Source of the DNA: Chryseobacterium aureum | GTDB taxonomy: Bacteria > Bacteroidota > Bacteroidia > Flavobacteriales > Weeksellaceae | Assembly (NCBI RefSeq): GCF_003971235.1 | Contig: NZ_CP034661.1 | Coordinates: forward strand, 2,356,001 to 2,420,000 | DNA: 64,000 nt | Direction: 5' to 3' | Shown here: positions 1 through 8,951 of the stretch, piece after piece | Layout of the letters: each line of letters begins with the position of its first letter | How positions within the stretch are numbered: the stretch's first letter is position 1 | Notes under the pieces: model-generated | What the model saw: the letters and a program-made list of their open reading frames with translations, nothing else | What the model was told of the DNA's origin: nothing | Database searches by the model: none | Made by a program: the position numbers and the translations under genes

Positions 1-469
1 GCTATTGCTTGAAATTCTTTTTGAACTCTCAAAGTGCGAGGATTATGAGATCTTAAACAAGGAAATCATGCCTTATACCATTATTTCGAAAAATAAAACG
101 CGCCTTGAGAATATCTTTACGTATGTAGAGCATCAGTATGACAAGGAAATTGACATTGAAGAGGTGGCAAAACTGGCCAATCTCACCCTTCCGGCTTTTT
201 GTAATTTCTTTAAAAAAGCAACCCAGATTACCTTCACAGAATTTGTGAACCGCTACAGAATTAATAAAGCATGTCTGCTGATGGCGCAGGACAGATCTAT
301 TTCAGAATGCAGTTACCAATGCGGATTTAATAATGTAACCTACTTTAACAGGATGTTCAAAAAATATACAGGGAAAACGCCTTCAGAGTTTATCCGAAAT
401 TATTCTCATAACAAAGTCAATGTGGATATAAAGGTTGAAAAGGAGGTTAAAGCCAAAGCAAGCTTTTAA
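1..469 (+). CDS. AraC-family transcriptional regulator, C-terminal part (cut by window edge)
   Basis: The reading frame is open to the first base, so the N-terminus lies outside the window. The visible ~155 residues contain a complete AraC/XylS DNA-binding domain of two helix-turn-helix units: the first around DIEEVAKLANLTLPAFCNFF and the second around SISECSYQCGFNNVTYFNRMFKK, followed by the family's typical KYTGKTPSEF ending. Members activate or repress nearby promoters in response to a ligand bound by the N-terminal domain, which cannot be seen here, so the signal is unknown. The tail after the domain is lysine- and valine-rich. Family assignment is secure; target genes are not known. Confidence 0.9.
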   Translation, partial: LLLEILFELSKCEDYEILNKEIMPYTIISKNKTRLENIFTYVEHQYDKEIDIEEVAKLANLTLPAFCNFFKKATQITFTEFVNRYRINKACLLMAQDRSISECSYQCGFNNVTYFNRMFKKYTGKTPSEFIRNYSHNKVNVDIKVEKEVKAKASF

Positions 470-482
470 TAGGAAAAACCAG

Positions 483-745
483 GCTGAGACTCCTACGGAG
501 TGACAATTCGTGTGGTTATACTAAACGTTGTGTTTGTCCATTCCGTAGGAATCTAGGGTTACTTATCAAAAATTTCGCAGACTCTTACCATAAAAACCAC
601 AGCTATGCTGAAACTCCTGCGGAGTGACAATTCGTGTGGTGATACTAAACGTTGTATTGTCCATTCCGTAGGAATCCAGACTTATTTATAGAAATTTACA
701 ATAAAAGAATACAAGCTGTGTTGAGACTCCTACGGAGTGACAAAC
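483..745. repeat. Three-copy palindromic intergenic repeat (TGTCAYTCCGTAGGARTCT family)
   Basis: This 449-base gap (470-918) has no gene. It holds three copies of one element: arm GARACTCCTRCGGAGTGACAA at 486-506, 610-630 and 723-743. The first two copies are followed about 30 bases later by an imperfect inverted arm, TTGTCCATTCCGTAGGAATC (534-553 and 657-676), so each could fold into a long hairpin. Copy 3 has only its first arm. The sequence between arms is also conserved between copies 1 and 2. Related elements built on TGTCATTCY are common between genes in Bacteroidota. Confidence 0.8.
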
Positions 746-887
746 TGGATGGAAGAATTTACTATACATTAAAGCTCTGCATCATCCGTCAAATCTAACA
801 AATCTGCTTTAGAAAGATCCAATCCATGAATCAACAAGAAATAAAAAAGCCACTCCGAAAGAGCAGCTGTGTATTATAAAGCGTAAA

Positions 888-919
888 AACCAGTAACTAA
901 CCAACTAGCAACCAGTAAT
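888..919. repeat. Degenerate 7-bp-period intergenic repeat
   Basis: A run built from AACCAGT/AACTAAC/CAACTAG-type units abuts the stop codon of the minus-strand redoxin gene. It resembles in period the other heptad elements of this window (1553-1669, 9905-9989, 10905-10985, 11555-11640, 45752-45870, 48484-48640). Confidence 0.45.
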
Positions 920-1473
920 TATTTCCATTTAATATTGCATCCCATGCTAGGTCTTTGAATTTCTTCCTGAGCTTCTCCAGCCAAAAGATTTTCGAAAGCA
1001 ATAATCAGGTCTTCCCCTGTAACATCTTTATTATTTCCCGGTCTTGAATCATCCATTTGGCCTCTGTACACAAGATCCAGTTTATCGTCAAAGAAGTAGA
1101 AATCCGGTGTACAGGCAGCATCATAGGCTTTGGCTACAGCCTGGCTTTCATCAAACAGATAAGGAAAATCAAATCTTCTTTCAATCTGGAATTCGATCAT
1201 TTTTTCCGGAGAATCTGCCGGATATTTTTCAATATCATTCGCATTGATAGCAATGAATTCAATTCCACGCTCGTTATAATCTTCATATAATTCATTGATC
1301 TTGTCGATTACATGAAGAACAAACGGACAGTGGTTACACATAAAAATGACCAAAGTACCTTTTTCTCCTTTCAGTTCATCCAGAGACTGAAGTTCATTCG
1401 TTTTTGACGGGTTAGGAAGTTCAAAAAACGGAGCTTTTGTTCCTAATGCCAACATATTTGAGGGAGTATTCAT
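919..1473 (-). CDS. Thioredoxin/AhpC-TSA-like redoxin
   Basis: The 184-residue protein has a thioredoxin fold of the peroxiredoxin-like/redoxin type. After the N-terminal GTKAPFFELPNP segment comes a strand ending in VIFMCNHCPFVLHV (residues ~43-56), where CNHC is the redox-active CxxC pair. Later landmarks are the AINANDIEKYPADSPEKM loop and CTPDFYFFD with the usual cis-proline region. No signal peptide is visible, so it is probably cytoplasmic. The family is linked to thiol redox chemistry but substrates are unknown. It stands alone, divergent from tetR. A TAnnTTTG-type promoter box lies 20 bases upstream of the start. Confidence 0.85.
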   Translation of the reverse strand: MNTPSNMLALGTKAPFFELPNPSKTNELQSLDELKGEKGTLVIFMCNHCPFVLHVIDKINELYEDYNERGIEFIAINANDIEKYPADSPEKMIEFQIERRFDFPYLFDESQAVAKAYDAACTPDFYFFDDKLDLVYRGQMDDSRPGNNKDVTGEDLIIAFENLLAGEAQEEIQRPSMGCNIKWK

Positions 1474-1492
1474 ATCCTTATTTCTTTACCGG

Positions 1493-1500
1493 CAAAGATA
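1493..1500 (-). promoter_or_regulatory. -7 promoter box of the redoxin gene
   Basis: On the minus strand this reads TATCTTTG, a match to the Bacteroidota -7 consensus TAnnTTTG, 20 bases from the start codon. I saw no clear -33 TTTG. Confidence 0.55.
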
Positions 1501-1552
1501 GATATTTCTTTTATTAATTAAAAAGATGACTTTTTCATTTTTTAATAAGGTA

Positions 1553-1669
1553 TGGAGGCTGGAAGCTGGAAGATTTTTAACCTTCAAAAATAGTTATAGT
1601 CAAATTCTATTAATGATTTATTTTTAACCTAAACCAACTTCCAACGCCCATTCTTCCAGCTTCCAGCCC
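1553..1669. repeat. Heptad-type intergenic repeat with inverted arms
   Basis: The left arm GGCTGGAAGCTGGAAGA (1557-1573) is the exact reverse complement of the right arm TCTTCCAGCTTCCAGCC (1652-1668). Each arm is a tandem of 7-base units (CTGGAAG). The ~78 bases between arms are AT-rich. The element lies between divergent genes, so it is not simply a terminator. Confidence 0.8.
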
Positions 1670-1721
1670 AATGATTAACATCTTCTATCAACCATCTTTT
1701 GAATTTAAATGTATAATATCC

Positions 1722-1754
1722 TTTGGAAGTTATAGTAAAAAGTTTGTAGTTTTG
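1722..1754 (+). promoter_or_regulatory. Promoter of the tetR-type regulator
   Basis: TTTG (1722-1725), a 21-base spacer and TAGTTTTG (1747-1754) match the flavobacterial -33/-7 promoter. The TAACGCTGTTA palindrome begins two bases after the -7 box, covering the expected transcription start, as suits autorepression. Confidence 0.7.
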
Positions 1755-1755
1755 C

Positions 1756-1766
1756 TAACGCTGTTA
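1756..1766. promoter_or_regulatory. Putative TetR operator, copy 1
   Basis: TAACGCTGTTA, followed by GTAAA. It is one of four copies of TAACRCYGTTA around this locus and lies directly after the -7 box of the regulator gene. Confidence 0.65.
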
Positions 1767-1779
1767 GTAAATAAAAATC

Positions 1780-2376
1780 ATGGGTCTACACGAACGCCGA
1801 CAACGAGAAAAAGAATCCATCCGTGCAAATATTTTGCAGGCTGCTTTTACGTTGGCTAAAACGGAAGGCTGGGGTTCACTTTCTATGCGTAAGATAGCAG
1901 ATGCTATTGAGTATAGTGCACCTGTGGTGTATGATTATTTTGAAAATAAAGAAGCCATTCTGTTTGAAATTTCTTTAGATGGCTTTCATAAACTCCATAT
2001 AGAACTTTTAAAAGCGCAGCAGAAACACAGTACTCCGGAAGAGCAGCTTGTTGCGATTGTGGACGCCTACTGGAACTTTGCTTTTAAAAACAAGGAATAT
2101 TACCAGCTGATGTTTGGTCTTGGAATGCAGTGCTGCGGAAAAGGCCAGATGAAAAAAGAATTCTCATCATTTCAGGAGCTTATCTATGAATGCACCTATG
2201 AGATTATTAAGAAAAACGGATCCAATCCGGACAATGCCTGCCATATGTCTCACGCTCTGTTTTCTGCCGTACATGGCATGATCTCTATTATGATGATGCG
2301 TACAGCTGATATTCCTTCTACCATGAATAAGACTACATTGGACGAAACAGTTTCGGCTTTTATTAAGTCTTTATAA
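1780..2376 (+). CDS. TetR/AcrR-family transcriptional regulator, likely repressor of the adjacent RND pump
   Basis: The 198-residue protein begins with a classic TetR helix-turn-helix: RANILQAAFTLAKTEGWGSLSMRKIADAIEYSAPVVYDYFENKEAILFEI (residues ~16-65). The remainder is the helical ligand-binding and dimer domain. Such proteins repress efflux genes until a substrate-like ligand binds. The gene sits 5' of the adaptor-pump-channel operon on the same strand. The same 11-bp palindrome occurs at its own promoter (1756) and three times before the pump genes (2397, 2526, 2656), so autoregulation and operon control are inferred. The ATG at 1780 is chosen because it begins the conserved arginine-rich N-terminus. 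Confidence 0.9.
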   Translation: MGLHERRQREKESIRANILQAAFTLAKTEGWGSLSMRKIADAIEYSAPVVYDYFENKEAILFEISLDGFHKLHIELLKAQQKHSTPEEQLVAIVDAYWNFAFKNKEYYQLMFGLGMQCCGKGQMKKEFSSFQELIYECTYEIIKKNGSNPDNACHMSHALFSAVHGMISIMMMRTADIPSTMNKTTLDETVSAFIKSL

Positions 2377-2396
2377 ATTTTTTTTGAATTAAAAAT

Positions 2397-2407
2397 TAAC
2401 ACCGTTA
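2397..2407. promoter_or_regulatory. Putative TetR operator, copy 2
   Basis: TAACACCGTTA, followed by GGAAA, 21 bases after the regulator's stop codon. Confidence 0.6.
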
Positions 2408-2525
2408 GGAAAATTAACATGAATTAATACAAGCTATTAATGTTAATCTGAATAAAAAACTCAATCATTTATGAAACGATTCAAAACGATTCAGTGGTAA
2501 AATTAGTCATTTTTTGTTTATCAAT

Positions 2526-2536
2526 TAACACTGTTA
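2526..2536. promoter_or_regulatory. Putative TetR operator, copy 3
   Basis: TAACACTGTTA, followed by GTAAA. It is 129 bases from copy 2 and 130 bases from copy 4. The 361-base gap 2377-2737 otherwise holds only AT-rich sequence and presumably the operon promoter, for which I found no clean TAnnTTTG box. Confidence 0.65.
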
Positions 2537-2655
2537 GTAAAAATAACACACCTTACACCATCATTATATAATTAAATACAATTAACATTTCAATCATGGA
2601 AACAATCGACTTTATTGCACATTAAAAATTCTGTAATTTTTTTTGAACTGATTAT

Positions 2656-2666
2656 TAACACTGTTA
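2656..2666. promoter_or_regulatory. Putative TetR operator, copy 4
   Basis: TAACACTGTTA, followed by GGAAA, 71 bases before the chosen start of the adaptor gene. It is therefore probably in the operon's untranslated leader or promoter. Confidence 0.65.
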
Positions 2667-2737
2667 GGAAAAAATACAGCATTTATCAAAACAACATTAC
2701 TACCTCTAACAACTTCATTAAAAAAATTAAACCAACA

Positions 2738-3898
2738 ATGAAATTACCTGGAAAAACAAGGTTTATTGTACTTATTGCAAGTATAATTCTTTTACAGAGC
2801 TGCACAAAAGCCGCAGAAGGAACCAATGCCGCACCACCAGCTCCAGAACTTCCGGTTTATACCGTTATTACATCACCCGCTACTACATATCAGGAATTCC
2901 CGACTGCTTTGGAAGGGAAAAACAACGTAGAAATCAGATCTCAGGTAGATGGGTATCTGGATAGAATCTATGTAGAAGAAGGTGCTTATGTAAGAGCAGG
3001 ACAGCCGCTATTTAAAATCGATTCAAGAAGCTATGGCGAACAGATGAATATGGCTCAGGCTAATCTTCAGGTGGCCAATGCCAATATCCAAAAGGCAAAA
3101 GTGGAAGTAGACAGGCTTCAGCCACTGGTGGCTGCAAAAGTAGTTTCTGATGTTCAGCTTAAAACAGCAAAAGCCAATTATGAAGCGGCTGTTGCTGCTG
3201 CGTCACAAGCCAGAGCCTCTGTAGGAAACGCCAAAATCAACGTAGGGTTTACTACTATCACAGCTCCTGTAAGCGGTTATATCGGAAGAATTCCTTATAA
3301 AAAAGGAAGCCTGATCTCAAGGACTGATGTAAATCCATTGACTTTATTATCTGATATCAGTGAAATTTATGCCTATTTCTCTTTAAGTGAACTGGACTTC
3401 ATTGCTTTCCAGAATAAATATCCCGGAGCCACTTTGGAAGAAAAGCTTAAAAATATGCCAATGGTAGATCTTGTAATTGCCGACAACAGTACTTATCCTG
3501 AAAAAGGAAGATTAAGCATTGTAGACGGACAGTTTGACAAAACTACCGGAGCCATCAGTGTACGTGCCGTTTTCCCTAACGCGAACGGAACTTTAAGAAC
3601 CGGAAACACAGGAAGGGTGCGTATGCCACAGCTGATCTCTAACGCAGTAGTTATTCCACAGGAATCTACATTTGAAATTCAGGACAAAACGTATGTGTAT
3701 GTAATGGATAAAGATAAAAAAGTAATGGGAAGACCTATTAAAATATCAGGAAAAACAGACAGCTATTACTTTATTTCCGAAGGACTTGCTCCCGGAGAGA
3801 AAATCGTATACACAGGAATTGGAAACTTGAAGGACGGTGCCTCCATCAGACCGAAAAATATTTCTTCTGACAGCTTGTTAAAAGCAAAACCATTATAG
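2738..3898 (+). CDS. RND efflux periplasmic adaptor (HlyD/AcrA-type lipoprotein)
   Basis: This is the membrane-fusion subunit joining the inner-membrane RND pump to the outer-membrane channel. From the ATG at 2738 it has a lipoprotein signal (ILLQSC lipobox at residues ~20-25), which is why this start is preferred over upstream in-frame codons. Next come a beta/lipoyl segment (VEIRSQVDGYLDRIYVEEGAYVRAGQPLFKID), an alanine-rich coiled-coil hairpin (MAQANLQVANANIQKAKVEVDRLQ), the second lipoyl half (TAPVSGYIGRIPYKKGSLIS) and barrel and membrane-proximal domains. At 386 residues it is normal for AcrA-like adaptors. It is first of three co-directional pump genes. Confidence 0.93.
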   Translation: MKLPGKTRFIVLIASIILLQSCTKAAEGTNAAPPAPELPVYTVITSPATTYQEFPTALEGKNNVEIRSQVDGYLDRIYVEEGAYVRAGQPLFKIDSRSYGEQMNMAQANLQVANANIQKAKVEVDRLQPLVAAKVVSDVQLKTAKANYEAAVAAASQARASVGNAKINVGFTTITAPVSGYIGRIPYKKGSLISRTDVNPLTLLSDISEIYAYFSLSELDFIAFQNKYPGATLEEKLKNMPMVDLVIADNSTYPEKGRLSIVDGQFDKTTGAISVRAVFPNANGTLRTGNTGRVRMPQLISNAVVIPQESTFEIQDKTYVYVMDKDKKVMGRPIKISGKTDSYYFISEGLAPGEKIVYTGIGNLKDGASIRPKNISSDSLLKAKPL

Positions 3899-3938
3899 TC
3901 CTTTCCGAATACAGAAGACTTAAAAAAATAAACTTCTT

Positions 3939-6900
3939 ATGTTAAAACAATTTATAGAAAGACCGGTCCTTTCAACGGTCATCTCCATAATACTCTTATT
4001 ATTGGGAGCTTTGTCTCTCTTTAATTTACCGATTGCCCTCTTTCCGGACATCGCTCCTCCAAGCGTTCAGGTAACGGCATTCTATCCTGGAGCCAACGCA
4101 GAGGTCGTAGCACGTTCGGTTGCCACTCCTATTGAGGAAGCAGTGAACGGGGTTGAAAATATGACCTACATGACCTCCAACTCCAGTAATGACGGTACCA
4201 TGACACTTAGTGTGTACTTCAAGCAGGGAGCTGATGCCGATAACGCTGCGGTAAACGTACAGAACCGTGTATCAAAAGCAATGAGCCAGCTGCCTCAGGA
4301 AGTAGTACAAGCCGGGATTTCAACTCAGAAAGTTCAGAACAGTATGATCATGTTCATGGGATTAACCAGTGAAAATGAAAAACAATACGATGAATTATTC
4401 CTTCAAAATTATCTGAAAATTAATGTTATTCCACAGATACAGCGTATCCCCGGAGTTGCACAGGCTCAGGTATTTGGAACAAGGGATTATTCCATGAGAA
4501 TCTGGCTGAAACCGGATCGTCTTGCAGCTAACAATCTTTCGCCACAAGAAGTTTTGGGAGCCATTAAAGATCACAACCTTGAAGCAGCCCCAGGCCGTCT
4601 TGGACAAGGGAGTAAGGAAACTTACGAATATATCCTTAAATATAAAGGAAAACTGAATAAGAACGAAGACTATGAAAACATCGCCATCAAAGCGAATAGT
4701 GACGGTTCTTTCTTAAGATTAAAAGATGTAGCACGAGTAGAGTTCGGTTCTTATACCTATACTGCGACCAACAGAGTAGACGGAAAACCGGTTGCCGGAT
4801 TTGCCATCCTACAAACTGCTGGTTCTAATGCCAACGAAATCCTTACGGAAATTGAAAAGCAGGTGAAGGTAATGGAAACTACCCTTCCAAAAGGAGTGAA
4901 GCCCATCATTATGTATAATTCCAAAGACTTTTTGGATGCATCAATCCATCAGGTGGTAGAAACTTTAGTAATTGCCTTTATTCTGGTATTTATTGTAGTG
5001 TATATTTTCCTTCAGGATTTCAGATCTACCTTAATTCCTGCTATTGCGGTACCGGTAGCAATTATCGGAACCTTCTTCTTCCTTCAGCTGTTTGGGTTCA
5101 GTATCAACATGCTTACCCTGTTTGCATTGGTTCTGGCTATTGGTATTGTGGTGGATGATGCCATTGTAGTGGTAGAAGCCGTCCATTCTAAAATGGAACA
5201 GACGGGAATGCCTGTAGAGCAGGCTACCATGAACTCAATGAGTGAAATCTCAGGAGCCATTATCTCCATTACTCTGGTAATGTGTGCTGTATTTATTCCG
5301 GTTGGTTTCATGCAGGGACCTGCGGGAGTTTTCTACAGACAGTTTGCTTTTACATTAGCGATTGCGATTTTGATTTCAGCAGTAAACGCACTAACATTAA
5401 GCCCGGCATTATGTGCGATGTTCTTAAATGATCCTCAGGGTGAGCATGGTGAACATGGTCATAAAAAAGGTTTCGGGGCAAGATTCTTCAATGCATTCAA
5501 TGCCAGCTTCAACAGCATGACGAGAAAATATATCTACAGCCTTAAGTTTTTAATTAAAAACAAATGGGTAGCGATAGGTGGTCTTGTTGTGATTACAGCA
5601 GCCAGTGTATTTCTGATCAAAAAAGCACCATCTGGATTCATTCCTACTGAAGATCAGGGATTCGTATTGTATGCAGTAAATACGCCTCCGGGAAGTTCAC
5701 TGGAAAGAACGCACAGAGCTACCGCTCAAATTGATAAAATTATCAACGGAGAAAAAGCAACCAACCACCTTTGGGTAGCCGATGGAATGAACTTCATCAG
5801 TAATGCCAACGCTTCCCCATATTCTGCAGGTTTCATTAAGCTTAAAGATTATGACAAACGTGGTGAAATGAAAGATCCTGATCAGATTGCAGCAACATTA
5901 ACGGGACAGGTAAGCCAGGTGAAAGATGCCAATGCATTCTTCTTCAACTTCCCTACTGTACAAGGTTTCGGTAACGTTTCCGGATTTGAATTCATGCTTC
6001 AGGATAAAACGAATGGTTCTTTCGAACAGTTGGGAACAACTACACAACAGTTCATTGGAGAGCTGATGAAAAGACCTGAAATTGCATTTGCCTTTACAAC
6101 TTATGCAGCAGGAAATCCTCAGTATACGATTGATGTAGACACGGATAAAGCCAATCAGTTAGGTGTATCCGTAACAGAATTGATGCAGACCATGCAGATT
6201 TATTTCGGAAGCAGCTTTGTATCGGATTTCAACAGATTCGGGAAATATTACAGAGTAATGGCTCAGGCAGATATTCCTTATCGTACAGATGTCAATTCAC
6301 TGGAAGGAATTTATGTAAAAAATAAATCGGGAGAAATGGTTCCTGCTAAAACGCTGGTAACATTAAAAAGATCTTTCGGTCCTGAAACGGTAACAAGAAA
6401 TAACCTGTTCAACGCAGTGACGATTAACGGAACTCCAAAACCAGGTTACAGTACCGGAGATGCCATCAAAGCGGTAGAAGAAGTTGCCCAACAGTCCCTT
6501 CCGAGAGGATACGGATATGAGTGGACCGGGATAACCCGTGAAGAGATTAAAACCAGCGGACAGACTGCCTTTATCTTCTTCTTAAGTATCTTGTTCGTTT
6601 ACTTCTTACTGGCAGCTCAATATGAAAGTTATATCCTTCCGTTTGCCATTATTCTTACCATTCCTACAGGGATATTCGGAGTATTTGCTTTCACAGGATT
6701 AGCCGGAATTGATAACAATATTTATGTTCAGGTAGGATTGATCATGCTTGTGGGACTACTTGCCAAGAATGCCATTCTGATTGTAGAATTTGCTGTACAA
6801 AGAAGAAAAGCAGGGAAAACCTTAATTGAATCTGCCCTTCAGGCATCAAGATTACGTTTAAGACCGATCTTAATGACCTCTTTTGCCTTCATTGTGGGAA

Positions 6901-7121
6901 TGCTTCCTCTGGTATGGACGCAGGGGGCTTCTTCCAAAGGAAACCACTCCATTGGTTACAGTACCGTAGGAGGAATGCTTACAGGAGTAATCTTCGGGAT
7001 CTTTATCATTCCTGTAATGTATGTAGTGTTCCAGTACCTGCATGAAAAAATGCCAAGCAGAAAACAGAAAAGACTGAAGAAAAAACAGTTGGAGGAAGAA
7101 CTTTTAGCTGCTCCACACTAA
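3939..7121 (+). CDS. RND efflux pump inner-membrane transporter (AcrB/HAE1 type)
   Basis: This 1060-residue protein matches the proton-driven multidrug RND transporters in length and order. It opens with FIERPVLSTVISIILLLLGALSLFNLPIALFPDIAPP (TM1), has two large periplasmic loops and twelve membrane segments. The proton-relay aspartate pair is present in TM4 (IVVDDAIVVVEAV, ~403-415). The relay lysine is in TM10 (GLLAKNAILIVEFA, ~936-949). The C-terminus is basic and cytoplasmic. It works as a trimer with the adjacent adaptor and channel to expel amphiphilic compounds from the cell. Substrates cannot be read from sequence. Confidence 0.95.
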   Translation: MLKQFIERPVLSTVISIILLLLGALSLFNLPIALFPDIAPPSVQVTAFYPGANAEVVARSVATPIEEAVNGVENMTYMTSNSSNDGTMTLSVYFKQGADADNAAVNVQNRVSKAMSQLPQEVVQAGISTQKVQNSMIMFMGLTSENEKQYDELFLQNYLKINVIPQIQRIPGVAQAQVFGTRDYSMRIWLKPDRLAANNLSPQEVLGAIKDHNLEAAPGRLGQGSKETYEYILKYKGKLNKNEDYENIAIKANSDGSFLRLKDVARVEFGSYTYTATNRVDGKPVAGFAILQTAGSNANEILTEIEKQVKVMETTLPKGVKPIIMYNSKDFLDASIHQVVETLVIAFILVFIVVYIFLQDFRSTLIPAIAVPVAIIGTFFFLQLFGFSINMLTLFALVLAIGIVVDDAIVVVEAVHSKMEQTGMPVEQATMNSMSEISGAIISITLVMCAVFIPVGFMQGPAGVFYRQFAFTLAIAILISAVNALTLSPALCAMFLNDPQGEHGEHGHKKGFGARFFNAFNASFNSMTRKYIYSLKFLIKNKWVAIGGLVVITAASVFLIKKAPSGFIPTEDQGFVLYAVNTPPGSSLERTHRATAQIDKIINGEKATNHLWVADGMNFISNANASPYSAGFIKLKDYDKRGEMKDPDQIAATLTGQVSQVKDANAFFFNFPTVQGFGNVSGFEFMLQDKTNGSFEQLGTTTQQFIGELMKRPEIAFAFTTYAAGNPQYTIDVDTDKANQLGVSVTELMQTMQIYFGSSFVSDFNRFGKYYRVMAQADIPYRTDVNSLEGIYVKNKSGEMVPAKTLVTLKRSFGPETVTRNNLFNAVTINGTPKPGYSTGDAIKAVEEVAQQSLPRGYGYEWTGITREEIKTSGQTAFIFFLSILFVYFLLAAQYESYILPFAIILTIPTGIFGVFAFTGLAGIDNNIYVQVGLIMLVGLLAKNAILIVEFAVQRRKAGKTLIESALQASRLRLRPILMTSFAFIVGMLPLVWTQGASSKGNHSIGYSTVGGMLTGVIFGIFIIPVMYVVFQYLHEKMPSRKQKRLKKKQLEEELLAAPH

Positions 7122-7290
7122 TAAAAAAATGAATGACAAAAACTTAGAGAAAATTTTAAGATCATAGGTTTACCTATTTACCTTCATGCTCTTAATGGTT
7201 TATAAAAGCTAGCTATTTTCTCCTACTAAAGATAATTTGCGTCAACGGAAACCTCTCTGAGTTTTGTATTCAATTAAAAGTTTAAAAACT

Positions 7291-8703
7291 ATGAAACGAG
7301 TAAAAAATATTATACTAACTTTTGCGCTGGCTATAGGCTCAGTATCGTGTGTGTCTAAACTGGCCTACACGGAGCCTGAACTGCCGCTTCCGGAAAAATT
7401 TCAGTACACCGCCACTGCGGATACTGCCAGCATAGCCAATCTGGAATGGAAAGAGTTCTTCAGTGATCCTATTTTACAGGGATTAATTGAAAAAGGAATT
7501 AAAAATAATTATGACCTTCAGATTGCTCTGAAGCAGGTTGCTGCTTCACAGGAAAAACTGAAACAGGCAAAATATATGCAGTATCCGGACGTAGGCTTCG
7601 GGGTAAGCGGACAGATTTCAAGACCTTCCAAAAACAGTATGAACGGGCAAAGCTTAAATTTATTTTTAGGCTCAAGCCATGTTGAAGACTATAACGCGGC
7701 CTTCAACCTTTCATGGGAAGCGGATATCTGGGGAAAAATCAAAAACCAGCAGGAGGTTTCAAGAATGCAGTATCTTCAGACCTATGAAGGTTCAAAAGCA
7801 GTGCAGACTCAGGTGGTAGCTGCAATCGCGCAGGGGTATTATAACCTATTGATGCTTGACAGACAGCTGGCTATTGCAAAATCCAATCTGGAACTGAGCA
7901 GCAATACCTTACTGATGACCCAAAAAATGTGGGAAAGCGGTGATAACACTTCTTTAGGAGTTCAGCAGGCAGCAGCACAGAAACAGGCAACAGAGCTTCT
8001 GATTGCCCAACTGGAACAAAATATCGCGATCCAGGAAAATGCATTGAGCATTCTGGTGGGAGAAGTTCCTAATAAAATTAACAGAACTATAGAAATGTCT
8101 GATACTTCTCTGCCTCAAACTATTACAGCAGGGCTTCCGGCAGCTATGGTAAGCCGAAGACCGGATGTACGCCAGCAGGAATTGGTGCTGCTGGAATCTA
8201 ATGCCATGGTGGGGATTGCTCAGGCCAATATGTATCCGGCATTGAAAATTACAGCCAACGGAGGAGTGAATTCATTCAAATTTGATAACTGGTTCCAGAT
8301 TCCGGCTTCTTTATTCGGATCGGTTTTAGGAGGAATTACCCAGCCTATTTTCCAGAAGAGACAACTGAAAACAGATCTGGAAGTAGCAAAAATTCAAAGA
8401 GAGAAAAATGTACTGGCTTTCCGTCAGTCCGTATTGAACGCTGTAGGAGAAATTTCTGATGCTCTGGTTTCTAATGAAAATTTAAAAGTTCAGGAACAGA
8501 AAGCTACAGAGCAATCTACTACATTAAAAGACGGGATTAAAAGTGCACAACTTCTTTACAAAGGAGGTTCAGCCAATTACCTGGAAGTGATTACAGCACA
8601 GGGGAATTCCCTACAGGCAGAGTTGAATCTGGCTTCCATTAAAAGACAGAGATTAAGCAGTATTGTAGATTTATACAGAGCTTTAGGCGGTGGTTGGAAG
8701 TAG
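7291..8703 (+). CDS. Outer-membrane efflux channel lipoprotein (TolC/NodT/OprM type)
   Basis: The third pump component forms the trimeric outer-membrane duct. Starting at ATG 7291 it carries a lipoprotein signal (LAIGSVSC), then LEWKEFFSDPILQGLIEKGIKNNYDLQIALKQV, typical of the NodT subfamily. Two structural repeats of long alpha-helical hairpins follow, including PAAMVSRRPDVRQQELVLLESNAMVGIAQANMYP and the closing LYKGGSANYLEVITAQ. Length (470 aa) is standard. A 170-base gap separates it from the pump gene and I see no terminator in it. An in-frame TTG at 7264 would add nine residues but spoil the signal peptide. A strong terminator follows at 8728. Confidence 0.93.
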   Translation: MKRVKNIILTFALAIGSVSCVSKLAYTEPELPLPEKFQYTATADTASIANLEWKEFFSDPILQGLIEKGIKNNYDLQIALKQVAASQEKLKQAKYMQYPDVGFGVSGQISRPSKNSMNGQSLNLFLGSSHVEDYNAAFNLSWEADIWGKIKNQQEVSRMQYLQTYEGSKAVQTQVVAAIAQGYYNLLMLDRQLAIAKSNLELSSNTLLMTQKMWESGDNTSLGVQQAAAQKQATELLIAQLEQNIAIQENALSILVGEVPNKINRTIEMSDTSLPQTITAGLPAAMVSRRPDVRQQELVLLESNAMVGIAQANMYPALKITANGGVNSFKFDNWFQIPASLFGSVLGGITQPIFQKRQLKTDLEVAKIQREKNVLAFRQSVLNAVGEISDALVSNENLKVQEQKATEQSTTLKDGIKSAQLLYKGGSANYLEVITAQGNSLQAELNLASIKRQRLSSIVDLYRALGGGWK

Positions 8704-8727
8704 TAAATTAAATTATATTTGTTTTAA

Positions 8728-8759
8728 GATGCGGTTCTTTTCAGAGCCGCATTTTTTTC
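8728..8759 (+). terminator. Rho-independent terminator of the efflux operon
   Basis: ATGCGGTTCT and AGAGCCGCAT form a stem, followed by seven T, 27 bases after the stop codon. Confidence 0.85.
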
Positions 8760-8794
8760 AGTATAAAAACGCCCTAATTAATTACCATCTGTAC

Positions 8795-8873
8795 TGTCAT
8801 TCTGAATGGAACAAAGTGGAATGAAGAATCTTTAAAAAACAATCGATGAGATTCTTCCTTCGTCAGAATGACA
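8795..8873. repeat. Palindromic TGTCATTCTGA repeat
   Basis: TGTCATTCTGA (8795-8805) is the exact inverse of TCAGAATGACA (8863-8873). Between them GAAGAATCT and AGATTCTTC extend the symmetry, so the element can fold almost end to end. It lies between convergent genes. Its edges are shared with the 483-745 repeats (TGTCAYTC...GAATCT). Confidence 0.8.
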
Positions 8874-8951
8874 AACTAAGCGCTTAGTTTATCCGCACAC
8901 TATGTCATTCCTTTTAAAAACTCCTAAAGTCGTTCAATTATGTAAAAGTAT

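Noticed and set aside
486..743. Possible CRISPR array
   Set aside because: Three unequal repeats that are themselves palindromic, with conserved spacers and a truncated last copy, and no cas genes. This is a dispersed intergenic repeat.
1044..1290. Plus-strand ORFs inside the redoxin gene
   Set aside because: They are antisense shadows of a clear minus-strand family member and have no motif of their own.
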